Position numbers and translations under genes: made by a program. The notes beneath the pieces are model-generated. The model was not told the origin of the DNA. It saw nothing but the letters and a program-made list of their open reading frames with translations, and did no database searches. Source: Micromonospora arborensis (GTDB lineage Bacteria > Actinomycetota > Actinomycetes > Mycobacteriales > Micromonosporaceae). Taken from it: a stretch of 64,000 nt of DNA. Shown here piece by piece: positions 7,901 through 17,821 of this stretch. Within the stretch, counting starts at the first letter, position 1, and every line of letters begins with the position of its first letter. The stretch covers positions 87,783 through 151,782 of the forward strand of contig NZ_PYBV01000019.1 of the NCBI RefSeq assembly GCF_003205615.1, in the 5' to 3' direction.

Positions 7901-9174
7901 AGCTCGATCTCCTTCAACTGCTCGGGGCGTGGCAATGAGCGCATGGTGGGGGTGAGAGTGACCAGCGCGATGAGGGTGGCGACGGTGCACACCGTGCCGA
8001 AGACAACCGCGGGACCGCCTGCGTCGAACAACGCGCCGATGCCGAACAGGCCGATCGGCTGCACGATCAGGGACAGGAAGAAGACCGCGCCGAGAACCCG
8101 CCCCTGCGCCTTGTCCGGGGTGAGTACCGAGACGTAGGTGAGGGTGAGCGCGCTCATGACCGGTCCACGCACGAAGACGAGGCCGACCAGTAGGCCCATG
8201 ACCCACAGGCTCGGGACGAATGCGAGCAGGAGCGCGGCGACCGGGCCGATCCACGCGGCGTAGAAGAAGATGTAGCTGGGCTTGACCTTCTTCAGCACCG
8301 GAGCGGCGATGAATGCGCCGGTCAGACCGCCGACGCCGGCGCACGCGACAGCTATGCCGATGAGTGCGGACGAGTCGCTCTCACTCTGCCCCGTCGCGGC
8401 GATCGCGATGAAGATACCGGTGTGGTTGAACACCATGTTGGAGCCCATCGTCCACAGCAGCGTCCAGAACAGGATCGGCTGCCGTCGGATCAACCGGAAG
8501 CCCTCCTTCGCATGGCGTTTGCCGTCGTCGTCGGCCGTCCGCTCTGCTTGCAACGGCTTCTTGATCAGCAGCAGCAGCAGCGACGACACCACGAACGTCA
8601 CCGCGGCGCCAAGGTATGGAAAGGCCCGTCCGACGGCGAAGAGCCAGCCGCCGATCGGCGGGCCGATCAGCGTCGCGCCGAAGAACCGGATGCTGTTCTG
8701 CGACATCGCCGTGCTGACCTGTTCCGGTCGTACCAGCGCCTTGATCGCGGCGATTCCCGCAGGCTGGGACAGGCTGAGGAAGACCGAGGAGGAGATCGCG
8801 ATCATCAGGATCAACAACAGGTTGACGTTGTCGGTGGCGATCAGCAGGTATAGCACGCCGAGCAGCACGGCCCGGGTCAGGTTGCAGATCAGCAGCAGTT
8901 TCTTGCGGTCGAATCGGTCGGCGAACTGGCCCGCGGGAAGCGACACGAGTCCGGCGACGATCACCTGGGCGGCCGCGATCAGACCGGCCCACAGCGCCGA
9001 TCCCGTCGAGGCGAGGATGAGCAGTGGGTAGGCGAACTCCGCGGTCTCCTTGGCGATTGCCGCGAGCGCCTCGCTCGACCACAGTGCTTGGAAGTTCCTG
9101 TTGCGCCGCAACGAGACAGCAGAGTTGGCGGCACCGGGCACCGGCCGCACGGACGCGTCCTGGCTGGTGGACAC
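7897..9174 (-). CDS. MFS transporter, probable product exporter
   Basis: The protein is about 425 residues with 10-12 hydrophobic helices and an MFS cytoplasmic loop (GQFADRFDRKKLL). This is the macrolide-efflux/MefA-like subgroup (MFS_3). I place the start at GTG 9174 because GAAGGAGAG lies 7-9 bases before it. An in-frame ATG at 9222 would overlap the PKS gene and lacks a clear site. It lies in the middle of the biosynthetic operon, overlapping the P450 gene by 4 bp, which points to export of, or self-resistance to, the cluster product. Confidence 0.88.
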   Translation of the reverse strand: MSTSQDASVRPVPGAANSAVSLRRNRNFQALWSSEALAAIAKETAEFAYPLLILASTGSALWAGLIAAAQVIVAGLVSLPAGQFADRFDRKKLLLICNLTRAVLLGVLYLLIATDNVNLLLILMIAISSSVFLSLSQPAGIAAIKALVRPEQVSTAMSQNSIRFFGATLIGPPIGGWLFAVGRAFPYLGAAVTFVVSSLLLLLIKKPLQAERTADDDGKRHAKEGFRLIRRQPILFWTLLWTMGSNMVFNHTGIFIAIAATGQSESDSSALIGIAVACAGVGGLTGAFIAAPVLKKVKPSYIFFYAAWIGPVAALLLAFVPSLWVMGLLVGLVFVRGPVMSALTLTYVSVLTPDKAQGRVLGAVFFLSLIVQPIGLFGIGALFDAGGPAVVFGTVCTVATLIALVTLTPTMRSLPRPEQLKEIEL

Positions 9175-9190
9175 TAGGGCGTCCTCTCCT

Positions 9191-12100
9191 TCAATTGGGT
9201 CGTTGTTCGGACAGGCATGCACGCAGGGTTGCCGCGAGACCGGCGACGTGCGGCACGGTCAGCATCGACCAGTGGTCGCCCGCCGCGTGGTGGGTGCTGA
9301 CGGCGCCAGAATAGGTGCCGGTGAGCCTTTCCCGGGTGCGCGCCAGTGCCGCCTCGTCGGTGTCGACGAGGAAAACGGTCGCCGCGCAGCTCACGGGGTG
9401 TGGGCGATACCGCAGCAGCGCGCTGATGTTGGCGGTGAATCGAGCCCGCAGTGCCCGGTCACGGCGTACTCGCGCGCCGAGCGGCCCGGTGCCCAGTACG
9501 ACGTCACCGAGCATCCGGAGGCTGCCTGCGAGGTAACCGAGGTCGGCGCCGATCGGACGGGCGGGTGCGGGCGGGAACCCGTCGAGCCCGATCAGATGGT
9601 CCACCGTGGCGCCGAGCGCTTCCAGCTGCCGCGCCACCTCGTGGGCGACGACGACGCCGAACGACCAGCCGCCGAGGGTGTAGGGCCCGGTCGGGTCGAC
9701 CGACCGGACGGCGGCGACGTGCTCGGCAGCGAGCCGCTCGATGCGCCCGCCCGGTGCGCCCGCCGCGGGGTCGCCGGCCGCCGGCGCCACACCGTAGACC
9801 GAGCGACCGAGCAGGGCGGCCAGTTCCCGGTACGGGAGCACGGTGCCGAACGCGTCCGCCATCAGGAACACCGGCCTACCCGACGGCACCGCCGCGGTGT
9901 GCAGCGCCACGATCCCCGGTGCCGGCTGCTGTGCACCGGTGCCGGCCAGGCGCAGCAGGGTGCCGAACGTGGGGTCGGCGACGAATTCGATGGGTGAGAC
10001 GGATTGTCCTGTCCTCTCGCGCAGCCGGCTGAGCAGCGAGACCACCATGAGCGATTCGCCCCCGAGCGCGAAGAAGTTGTCCGCTTCGGCCACCGAGGGC
10101 ACCCCGAGAGTGCCGCACCACAGCTCGGCGAGCAGCACCCGGCCGGTGGTGGCGGATCCGGGCGCTGGCGTATCGGCACGCGGGACGACGGGGCGGAATG
10201 CGGGCCGGCCGTCGTCCGGGCTCGTACCAGCGAACGGGTGCGGCGGCAACGAGCATCGGACAGGACGCTCCGACTCGTCAACGTTCATCAGCTCACTCAT
10301 CGCCGCGTCGACGCCGTGTGCCCACAGCGAGCCGATCGCCGTGAGCAGCGCCCTTTCTCCCCGCCCGCCGGGTCGGTGGTCGCCGTCACCCGCGGCGCCG
10401 CCGGACCTGCCGAGCAGCGGAATCGTCGCCGGGCCCGGCGACCAGTTCGGATGCCTGCGCAGCGTGCCGAGCATCGAGGTGCCCGGTCCCAGTTCCAGGA
10501 AGACGGCGATGTCCGCGTTGAGGAGGGTGCCTGCGCCGTCGGTCAGGCGGACCGGGTTGAGCAGTTGCCCGGCCCAGTAGTCGGGCCCGGTCACCAGGGT
10601 CTCGTCGGCCCAGTCACCGGTCTGGTTGGCGATCAGCCGAACCGTCGGCCGGGCGGACGGGTTGTCGGCGACCGCGGCACGGAGCGCCTCGGCGGGCTCC
10701 CGCATGGCGGGTGAGTGGAAAGCGTGCCGAACCGAGAGCGGCCGAACGTCGAGACCGGCGAGGGCGTCCGCGGCCAACAGCGCGTCGACGGCAGCCTCCG
10801 GACCGGAGAGCACGACCTGGCGAGGCCCGTCGACGGCGAGCGTCACGCCATGTCCCGTGCCGATCCGGTCGAGCACCTCGGCGGCCGGGGCGGACACCAG
10901 GACCATCCGTCCCGCCGGGGAGGTGGTCATGGCAGAGGCTCGCGCGTACACCAGGCTCGCCGCGTCCCTCGGCTTCCATACTCCCGCGAGCGTGGCCGCC
11001 ACGTACTCTCCCACGCTGTTGCCAAACATGGCGGCAGGCCGCACGCCCCAGTCGCCCAGTTGTCTGCCGAGCGCCCAGCCGAGCGCGAACAACCCCAACT
11101 GCTGGTGCACCGTGGACCGGAACCAGTCATCGTCGGGTGGTGCCGCGGCCACGATCGGGCCGAGGTCGACGCCGTGCGTCTCCGATACGTGCTTCGCGAC
11201 GAGGTCGAAATACCCGCGGAAGCCGTCGAGCAGCCGGTACGCGCTCGCACCGGCGTTGTCCTGCAACGCGCCCTGGCCGGGGAACACGAAGGCGACGGTG
11301 CCGAGCCGTGCCGGTGTGCCGTCCCCACCGCTCTCACCGAAGGCGCGCAGCGCCTGCTCTGCCTCGTCGTTCATGCTCGCGACGACCGCGTGCCGGTACC
11401 GGTGCTGTCGACGTCCGGCGAGCGTCCACGCGGCCTCGGCCACGTCGACGCCGGGTTCGGTGAATCGGGTGGCGAGGTCGCGGTTGCTCTGCCGCAGTGC
11501 TGACGGGGTCGCTGCGGACACCGCCAACACCCGGTGTCCGGACCGGATCGGCCTGCTGCGCGTCGGCGCCGCCTCCAGGATCACATGCGCGTTGGTGCCA
11601 CCCACCCCGAACGAGCTGACAGCAGCGAGCGGGGTGCCACGGTCGGGCCACTTCTCCACCTCGGTGCACACTCGAAACGGTGTGTTCGCCAGGTCGAGCA
11701 TCGGGTTGGGCCGCCTGAAGTGCGCGGTGGGCACGAACTGGCGATGGTGCAGCGACAACGCCGTCTTGATGAGCCCGGCGACCCCTGCGGCTGCGCCGGT
11801 GTGCCCGATGTTGCTCTTGATCGCACCAAGCCCGCAGGACCCGGCGGTGGCGCCCGCCGGCGCCAGCACGTCGGTCAGCGCGGCGACCTCGATCGGGTCA
11901 CCGATCCGGGTTCCCGTTCCGTGCGCCTCCACGTAGTCGACGTCGGCCGGGTCGGTCCCACCGACGTGGTGGGCGTAGCGAATCACCTCGCTCTGTCCTG
12001 TCGGCGACGGCGCCGTGTAGCCGATCTTGTCGGCGCCGTCGTTGTTGATCGCCGAACCGCGGATCAACGCCACGATCCGGTCGCCTTCGCGCAGCGCGTC

Positions 12101-12832
12101 GGACAACCGCTTGAGCACCACGACCCCGACGCCCTCGCTCGGCACGGTGCCCCCGGCGTGCTCGTCGAAGGGCCGGCACCGGCCGTCAGGGGACAGAATG
12201 CCGCCCTCCTCGTACAGGTACCCCCACTCGTCGCCGGGGATGATCGCAACACCTCCCGCGAGCGCGACGTCACACTCCTGCCCGACGAGGGCGCGGACGG
12301 CCGTGTGGGTGGCGGTCAGCGAGGTCGAGCAGGCGGTCTGCACGGTGAGCGCGGGCCCACGCAGGCCCAGCTTGTACGCGACCCGGGTGGCCAGGAAGTC
12401 CTTCTCCCTGCCGATGACGGTCGCCAACTCGCCCTGGCCACTACGTACGCGCACGTCGACGACGTCAGCGCCCGCGTAGACCCCTATCCAGCCAGGAAAG
12501 CGAGTGGGGTCGATCCCGGCGTCGTCGATCGCGGCTGACGCGCATTCGAGGAACACTCGTTGCTGAGGGTCGATGCTCGCGGCCTCGGTGCGGGAGTAGC
12601 CGAAGAAGGCCCAGTCGAAGTTCGTGGGGCCGGCGAGCACGCCGCGAGCGGGCACGAACCCCGGCCGGCTGATCTGCTCGTGGTCGGCGCCGCCGTCGGT
12701 CAGCTCGGCCCGGGAGTAGTGGTGGATGCTGTCGGATCCGGCCACCAGGTTGGCCCAGAGCCCGCGGACGTCACCGGCACCGGGGTAGCGGGCGGCCATG
12801 CCGACGATGGCGACCGTCTGGTCCGTGTTCAT
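9191..12832 (-). CDS. Type I polyketide synthase module KS-AT-ACP-TE
   Basis: The 1213-residue protein has a ketosynthase with Cys168 (QTACSTS), His304 (EAHGTGT) and His344 (KSNIGHTG). An acyltransferase follows with Ser606 in GNSVGE and HAFH at 703-706, the pattern for malonyl-CoA. Next come an ACP with Ser927 (LGGESL) and a type I thioesterase with Ser1057 in GWSFG and a likely catalytic His1187 (GDHWSM). No KR, DH, ER or methyltransferase is present, so one malonyl extension should leave an unreduced beta-keto thioester before release. The residue before the AT nucleophile is Asn, not the usual His. As the only module with a TE it is the likely terminal module. Confidence 0.93.
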   Translation of the reverse strand: MNTDQTVAIVGMAARYPGAGDVRGLWANLVAGSDSIHHYSRAELTDGGADHEQISRPGFVPARGVLAGPTNFDWAFFGYSRTEAASIDPQQRVFLECASAAIDDAGIDPTRFPGWIGVYAGADVVDVRVRSGQGELATVIGREKDFLATRVAYKLGLRGPALTVQTACSTSLTATHTAVRALVGQECDVALAGGVAIIPGDEWGYLYEEGGILSPDGRCRPFDEHAGGTVPSEGVGVVVLKRLSDALREGDRIVALIRGSAINNDGADKIGYTAPSPTGQSEVIRYAHHVGGTDPADVDYVEAHGTGTRIGDPIEVAALTDVLAPAGATAGSCGLGAIKSNIGHTGAAAGVAGLIKTALSLHHRQFVPTAHFRRPNPMLDLANTPFRVCTEVEKWPDRGTPLAAVSSFGVGGTNAHVILEAAPTRSRPIRSGHRVLAVSAATPSALRQSNRDLATRFTEPGVDVAEAAWTLAGRRQHRYRHAVVASMNDEAEQALRAFGESGGDGTPARLGTVAFVFPGQGALQDNAGASAYRLLDGFRGYFDLVAKHVSETHGVDLGPIVAAAPPDDDWFRSTVHQQLGLFALGWALGRQLGDWGVRPAAMFGNSVGEYVAATLAGVWKPRDAASLVYARASAMTTSPAGRMVLVSAPAAEVLDRIGTGHGVTLAVDGPRQVVLSGPEAAVDALLAADALAGLDVRPLSVRHAFHSPAMREPAEALRAAVADNPSARPTVRLIANQTGDWADETLVTGPDYWAGQLLNPVRLTDGAGTLLNADIAVFLELGPGTSMLGTLRRHPNWSPGPATIPLLGRSGGAAGDGDHRPGGRGERALLTAIGSLWAHGVDAAMSELMNVDESERPVRCSLPPHPFAGTSPDDGRPAFRPVVPRADTPAPGSATTGRVLLAELWCGTLGVPSVAEADNFFALGGESLMVVSLLSRLRERTGQSVSPIEFVADPTFGTLLRLAGTGAQQPAPGIVALHTAAVPSGRPVFLMADAFGTVLPYRELAALLGRSVYGVAPAAGDPAAGAPGGRIERLAAEHVAAVRSVDPTGPYTLGGWSFGVVVAHEVARQLEALGATVDHLIGLDGFPPAPARPIGADLGYLAGSLRMLGDVVLGTGPLGARVRRDRALRARFTANISALLRYRPHPVSCAATVFLVDTDEAALARTRERLTGTYSGAVSTHHAAGDHWSMLTVPHVAGLAATLRACLSEQRPN

Positions 12833-13983
12833 CCCACCGCCTCGCGGGTGCCGAGTTCCAGGGGCAGATGGTCAAGACCGACGTAGGAGATGTTCGGTCC
12901 CCAGACGGCGGGGGTCGCCGCCAGCCGCGCATCGGGGAAACGGATGGCGAGTCGCCGCAACACGGTGGCCGCCTCCAGCCGGACCAGGGAGGCGCCGACG
13001 CAGTAGTGCGCGCCGAGCCCGAACGCGAGGTGCCGCCCGGTCCGCTCGCCGGCCCCGTCGGCGTCGGAGGTACCGTCCTCAGCGATCCCGTCGATCGCGG
13101 ACGACTCGGTGAATACCGTGGCGCCATCGGCGAGCGGGACGAACACCAGGTCACCGGCCGCAAGCCGGGCGCCGGCCAGCGTCGTGTCCTTCGTGACCAC
13201 CCTGGCCACGTTGCGCAGCGGCGGCCGGGTGGCGAGTATGGACTCCACGAACCGGGCCGGCACGCGAGGGTCGTCGTGCTCGGCCGCGTCCTTGAGCATG
13301 GCCCACGTCGCCGGGTCACCCAACGCGGTGTACACGCACGAGCCGAGCAGCGCCGCAGTCGTCTCCAGCCCGCCGAACAGGATCATGGACAGAGTGGCGG
13401 TGGTGACCGCCCGCTCGTGGGGTGTGTCCGTCGGGAACCGGGACCACAGTGCGGAACCGGTGAGACATGCCGACATCTCCCGCATCACGTCGGTCGCCTT
13501 CTCGGCGTGGTCGCGCCGGTACATCGCGGCGAGGAACGCCGACAGGTGCCGGGACCAGGTGTGCAGGACGCCTGGCTCGATGCCGACACCGACGACGTGG
13601 GCCATGACCCGACCGGACACCCCCTCGGCGACCGTGGGGATCAAGTCCGGCGCCTGCTGGGCGGCCAGGTCGTCGAGACACTCGTCGACGATCGCCACGA
13701 CGCGCTCCTCCAGCGAACGCACAGCGGCGAGGGAGAACATGCGCTGCACCGGTCTACGACGGGAGGTGTGCTCGTCCCCGTCGGCGTGCACGAACCACAG
13801 CTGGACGAACTCGGTCAGCGCCCGGTACTCGGCGCGGGACTGGTCGGTCATGTACAGCTCGCCGAGCCGGACGGAGGTCCGGGAGGAGAAGGAGTCGGGA
13901 TCGGCGAGCACCTGCCTGGCCAGTGCCCGGTCGGACACCACCCAGCTCTCCAGCCCGTCGTCCCAGCTCAGTCCGTCAGGCAC
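12829..13983 (-). CDS. Cytochrome P450 lacking the ExxR motif
   Basis: This 384-residue P450 has a good I-helix (GGLETTA) and haem loop (FGLGAHYCVGAS). The K-helix reads FVESILATRPPLRN where family members have VEEALRxxPPV, so both the Glu and the Arg of ExxR are replaced (Ser and Ala by alignment to the following PP). ExxR is nearly universal, and exceptions such as the Streptomyces CYP156/157 families are known. The GTG start at 13983 overlaps the NRPS gene by 8 bp, and the end overlaps the PKS start by 4 bp. It lies between the NRPS and PKS modules, suggesting tailoring of a bound intermediate. Confidence 0.9.
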   Translation of the reverse strand: MPDGLSWDDGLESWVVSDRALARQVLADPDSFSSRTSVRLGELYMTDQSRAEYRALTEFVQLWFVHADGDEHTSRRRPVQRMFSLAAVRSLEERVVAIVDECLDDLAAQQAPDLIPTVAEGVSGRVMAHVVGVGIEPGVLHTWSRHLSAFLAAMYRRDHAEKATDVMREMSACLTGSALWSRFPTDTPHERAVTTATLSMILFGGLETTAALLGSCVYTALGDPATWAMLKDAAEHDDPRVPARFVESILATRPPLRNVARVVTKDTTLAGARLAAGDLVFVPLADGATVFTESSAIDGIAEDGTSDADGAGERTGRHLAFGLGAHYCVGASLVRLEAATVLRRLAIRFPDARLAATPAVWGPNISYVGLDHLPLELGTREAVG

Positions 13984-16900
13984 GGGGGCCCGCCTTGTCC
14001 ACGAGCGCCGCGAGCCCGCTCGGTGTCGGCGTCAGCAGGAAGTCGCGCAGCCGGACGCTGACGCCCAACTGTTCGCGGACGAGCCGGATCAGCCGTACCG
14101 CGCCCATCGAGTTTCCCCCGCTGATGAAGAAGTCGGTGTCGGCGACGACTTCGGTCTCCGCATCGTCGAGCGCCTTGACGAACAACGGGATCACCGATGA
14201 CACATCGATCGCCTCCACGGCGACGGGCCCCGGTGCGGGGGCCCGCCGCTTGGACGCGGCGCCGACGGGCAACGCGCGTGCGACGATCGCCTTGCGGTCG
14301 ACCTTGCCGTTCTCCGTCAGCGGCACCTGATCGACGAACGCCCACAGGGTGGGGACCATGTACACGGGTAGCCGCTCGGCGAGCTGGTCCCGCAGCATGA
14401 TCGCGGTGACCTGGTCGTCGGCGGCGACGACGGCCGCCACGATGCGCTTCTCGGCGCTGTCCGCGTCGGTGACGACCACGACCGCGTCCTTGACAGAGGT
14501 GCTCTCGGTGAGCGCGTCGCTGACCGCCGACAGCTCGATCCGGTAGCCGCGCAGCTTGACCTGGTGGTCGCGTCGACCGAGGAACCGGACCTGTCCCTGG
14601 GTGTCCAGCCGCACCAGGTCACCGGTACGGTACAGCCGTTCCGGCACATCCGGGGAGAACCGCCCGAACATCTTCGTGGTCTCCGCCGGGTCGTCGAGGT
14701 AGCCGTCGGCCAGACCTGCGCCCGCGCAGAAGAGTTCACCGACCCCGCCGGGTGGGACGAGCCGGCACCGCTCATCCAAGACGTACACCCGGGTTCCGGG
14801 CACCGGCGTACCGATGGGCAACGGGCCGTCGACCTCGCCCGTGGAGCGCACCGAGTAGGTCAGGGTGAAGGTGGTGTTCTCGGTCGGGCCGTATCCGTTG
14901 GTGACCACCAGGCCCGGGTGTCGGGCCAGCACCCGGGCGACGTGCTCGTGCGGCACGACGTCCCCACCGGTGATCAGCTGGCGCATGGTGGCGAAGCCTT
15001 CCGGGGAGAACTCCTCGACCAACCGGAACAGCCCTGCCGTCAGCCACGCGACGGTGACCTCGCGGTCCCGCAGGAACGCGCCGAGCTCGCTCGGCGACGG
15101 GGTGCCGGCGGGGTAGATCTCCAGCGTGGCACCACCGAGCAGCGTGGCCCAGATCTCCAGCGTCGACGCGTCGAACGCCAGCGGCGACAGCCGAAGCATC
15201 CGGTCACCGGGAGCGAGCGTGACGAAGTCGGGTTCGTGCGCGAGCCGGACCACTGCGCGGTGTGGGACGCACACCCCCTTGGGCAGTCCGGTGGAGCCGG
15301 AGGTGAACGCGACATAGGCCAGCGAGGCGTCCGTCCCCGCCGTCGGGTACGCCGGGGCGGCCAGCGGTTGGGTGGTCCAGTCCGGTGCCCACGAAGCGCA
15401 CAGCGGTATGCCCGTGGCGGCGAGCTGCGCCGCGGCGTACTCGGGGACCAAGGCCGCGCGAGGCGCTGCCTTGGCGAGGATCGCCTCGAGTTGCGGGCCG
15501 GGCTGGTTCAGCTCGATGCCGACGTACGCCGCGCCTGCGAGCACCACGCCGAGCACCCCGATGATCTCACCGACGGAGCGCTCCAGCCCGACCAGCACGC
15601 GGTCACCCGGCTGCACACCCAACTCTCGCAGCAGCACAGCCTGGCGACCAGCCGCGGCTGCGAGTTGAGCGTAGGTCAGCTCGCGGTCGCCCTCCCGGAC
15701 GGCGACGGCGTCCGGAACCCGGTCGACCACCTCGGCGAACAGCTCTCCGAGGGCCTTGCGGGGAAACTCCTTTCGAGTTCGGTTGAGCTCGTCTAGCAGC
15801 GCGAGCCGCTCTCGCGACACGCAGCGCACGTTCGTCAGCCCGCCGGCCACGTCGCGGGTCAGCTCTGCGACGGCCGCCCAGTAGTCGTCGGTGAACGCGA
15901 CGGCCTCGCTGCGCTGCCACACGCTCGTCGCGTACTCGAGCTGACCGAGCAGCGTCGGTTCCGACCGGCCGAACAGAAGCGAAACATCGAACTGCGCACC
16001 GCCGCCGTGGCCCTCCTCGACCCGCACGGTGACGTCGCCCGCCGTGATGCGGTGCGGGATCAGCGCGTCGTGCATGCCGAAACTGGCCTGCACCAGGGGA
16101 TGGGCGCCGAGATCGCGTTCGACGCCGAGCAGGTTGACGATCTCCTCGAACGGCAGCGCGCCGGCGTCGATGCTCTTCGCGAGCGATTCCTGCACCCCGC
16201 GCAGGTAGGAGGTCACCACCAGGTCATCGTCGATGTCCACGCGAACGGGCACGAGGTTGCCGGTCACCGCGACGAGTTCGGTCAGCTCCTCGGTGTCCCG
16301 GCCCAGCAACGACACCCCGATCACCATGGACCGGGCCCCGGTCCACCGACCGAGGGTCAGCGCGTAGGCCCCGAGCAGAACGGTGAACGGTGTGACCCCG
16401 GCCGCGCCGGCCGCAGCGGCCACCCGCGGGCTGACCTCCGGGCCGAGGTCCACCGACAGTCGCTTCCCGGCCGGGTCCTGGACAGCGGGGCGGATCCGGT
16501 CTCCCGGTACCTCGAGAACCCTCGGCACGTCCGCGAGGTGCTCACGCCAGAACTGCGCCTGTTCGTTCCACACACCGGCGTCGCGGTCCGCGGCCTGCTT
16601 GGTCAGCAGGACCGCGATGTCGTGGCCTTCCCCGGTCGTGGACGGCGGCGTGCCGTCGCCGAGCGCCGCATACCGGTCGAACACCTCCTTGAACACCAGG
16701 CCGATGGACCACGCGTCCAGGACGATGTGGTGGGCGACCAGCACGATCGCCTGCTGTCCGAACGGGTCGTCGACAAACAGGAACTGGTACGCGGGGCGGG
16801 CGGCGAGGTCGAACGGAAGCCTGCCGCGCGCGGCCGCGGTGACGCGCACGAACGCGGCGAACTCCTCCCGCGTGCCGTCGTGCTGGATGTCGTCGACCTG

Positions 16901-17392
16901 GTGCCGGTAGGCCCGGTCGACAACCGGAACGACCTCGTCGTCCTGCTCCTGGTAGACCGTGCGTAGGCCGGGGTGCCGAGCGACCGTGGCGGCGAGCGCC
17001 CGCTCGAAGCGGGACCGGTCGAGCGTGCCTTCCTCGACGAAGCAGGTGAACACGAGGTTGTAGGGGGAGCCGCCGAGCACCCGTTCGGTCAACCACATGC
17101 CCCGCTGGCTGGGGGACACCCGGTCGGGCGGGTTCGGCGTCGCCACGGTCCTGCGCGCACCGGCAGCGGGGGGCACGGACGCGGAGGTGTACCTCGCCAG
17201 CACGTCGCTCAACGGCGCGTCGGACAACAGGTCGGCCACCGGGAGCCGGACCCCACAGTGCTGCTGGGCGAGCGCCGCCAAGCGCATGGCCCGCAGCGAA
17301 TCACCACCGAGGTCCACGAACGACCGGGCCGACAGGGTCGCCGGCGTGATCACCGTATCCAGCACGGTTCTCGCATACTCGACCAATGACAC
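13976..17392 (-). CDS. NRPS PCP-C-A-PCP, aliphatic amino acid (Val-like) predicted
   Basis: The 1138-residue protein starts with a carrier domain (DLGGDSL, Ser32). A condensation domain follows, whose HHxxxDG motif reads HHIVLDA (221-227), then an adenylation domain with FTSGSTGLPKG, GYGPTENT, YRTGDLV and Lys in NGKVDRK. It ends with a second carrier (ISGGNS, Ser1095). The specificity residues read by eye are D-A-L-W-I-G-G-T-F-K, close to the valine code DAFWIGGTFK, so Val or a similar residue is likely. The GTG at 17392 is chosen because AGGAGG lies 7 bases upstream; a further in-frame ATG at 17413 lacks this. The N-terminal PCP has no A domain in cis and must be loaded from elsewhere. Confidence 0.92.
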   Translation of the reverse strand: MSLVEYARTVLDTVITPATLSARSFVDLGGDSLRAMRLAALAQQHCGVRLPVADLLSDAPLSDVLARYTSASVPPAAGARRTVATPNPPDRVSPSQRGMWLTERVLGGSPYNLVFTCFVEEGTLDRSRFERALAATVARHPGLRTVYQEQDDEVVPVVDRAYRHQVDDIQHDGTREEFAAFVRVTAAARGRLPFDLAARPAYQFLFVDDPFGQQAIVLVAHHIVLDAWSIGLVFKEVFDRYAALGDGTPPSTTGEGHDIAVLLTKQAADRDAGVWNEQAQFWREHLADVPRVLEVPGDRIRPAVQDPAGKRLSVDLGPEVSPRVAAAAGAAGVTPFTVLLGAYALTLGRWTGARSMVIGVSLLGRDTEELTELVAVTGNLVPVRVDIDDDLVVTSYLRGVQESLAKSIDAGALPFEEIVNLLGVERDLGAHPLVQASFGMHDALIPHRITAGDVTVRVEEGHGGGAQFDVSLLFGRSEPTLLGQLEYATSVWQRSEAVAFTDDYWAAVAELTRDVAGGLTNVRCVSRERLALLDELNRTRKEFPRKALGELFAEVVDRVPDAVAVREGDRELTYAQLAAAAGRQAVLLRELGVQPGDRVLVGLERSVGEIIGVLGVVLAGAAYVGIELNQPGPQLEAILAKAAPRAALVPEYAAAQLAATGIPLCASWAPDWTTQPLAAPAYPTAGTDASLAYVAFTSGSTGLPKGVCVPHRAVVRLAHEPDFVTLAPGDRMLRLSPLAFDASTLEIWATLLGGATLEIYPAGTPSPSELGAFLRDREVTVAWLTAGLFRLVEEFSPEGFATMRQLITGGDVVPHEHVARVLARHPGLVVTNGYGPTENTTFTLTYSVRSTGEVDGPLPIGTPVPGTRVYVLDERCRLVPPGGVGELFCAGAGLADGYLDDPAETTKMFGRFSPDVPERLYRTGDLVRLDTQGQVRFLGRRDHQVKLRGYRIELSAVSDALTESTSVKDAVVVVTDADSAEKRIVAAVVAADDQVTAIMLRDQLAERLPVYMVPTLWAFVDQVPLTENGKVDRKAIVARALPVGAASKRRAPAPGPVAVEAIDVSSVIPLFVKALDDAETEVVADTDFFISGGNSMGAVRLIRLVREQLGVSVRLRDFLLTPTPSGLAALVDKAGPRA

Positions 17393-17476
17393 CGTTCGTC
17401 CTCCTAGGCACATGCGTCGGCGAGGTGAGGAAAGAGAATCGGAGAAGCGACGGAGATGCGTCCCACGTGACAGGCG

Positions 17477-17821
17477 TCAGGGGCGGGAGAATCGAGATCC
17501 CTGCCCGGACCGGGCGGACTCGAGCAGTTCTTCCCGGCTGTATCCGCGGGAACCCGACGTCCGCGTCGCGGGGGCGACCAGCAGTTCGGCGTGGCCGCGG
17601 ACGGTGCCGGCCCGGAACAGGTCGACGGTACGCAACGAAAGGCCGGTTCGCTGGTTCAGCTTCTCAACGAGTAAGGCCAGCCGCAGCGAGTCGCCGCCCA
17701 TATCGAAGAAAGTGCTGTCGTCGTCAACTTCGGCGATCTGCAGTACGTCCTGCCAGACCGAGCGGACAATTTCACGCCGCTGATCGGCGTTGGACAAATC
17801 GACGGCAGACGGGTCGGTCAC
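17477..17821 (-). CDS. Free-standing peptidyl carrier protein
   Basis: The 114-residue protein is a single carrier domain with the phosphopantetheine motif FFDMGGDSL (Ser44) and a Leu-rich third helix. A short Arg/Ser-rich tail follows. The ATG at 17821 overlaps the end of the C-domain gene by 4 bp. Like the N-terminal PCP of the next gene it has no adenylation partner in cis. It is the best candidate acceptor for Thr delivered from the A-PCP didomain at 4094-5914. This role is inferred from the domain inventory. Confidence 0.9.
   Translation of the reverse strand: MTDPSAVDLSNADQRREIVRSVWQDVLQIAEVDDDSTFFDMGGDSLRLALLVEKLNQRTGLSLRTVDLFRAGTVRGHAELLVAPATRTSGSRGYSREELLESARSGQGSRFSRP

Noticed and set aside
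6626..8344. Longer N-terminus for the P450 at 6626-7900
   Set aside because: The open frame upstream of 7900 runs antisense-like through the transporter gene. The ATGA overlap at 7900 gives the normal P450 length.
9050..9997. Long rightward open frames opposite the PKS and NRPS genes
   Set aside because: They are antisense shadows produced by high GC at third codon positions, with Arg/Pro/Gly-rich products and no motifs. The leftward frames contain all catalytic motifs.
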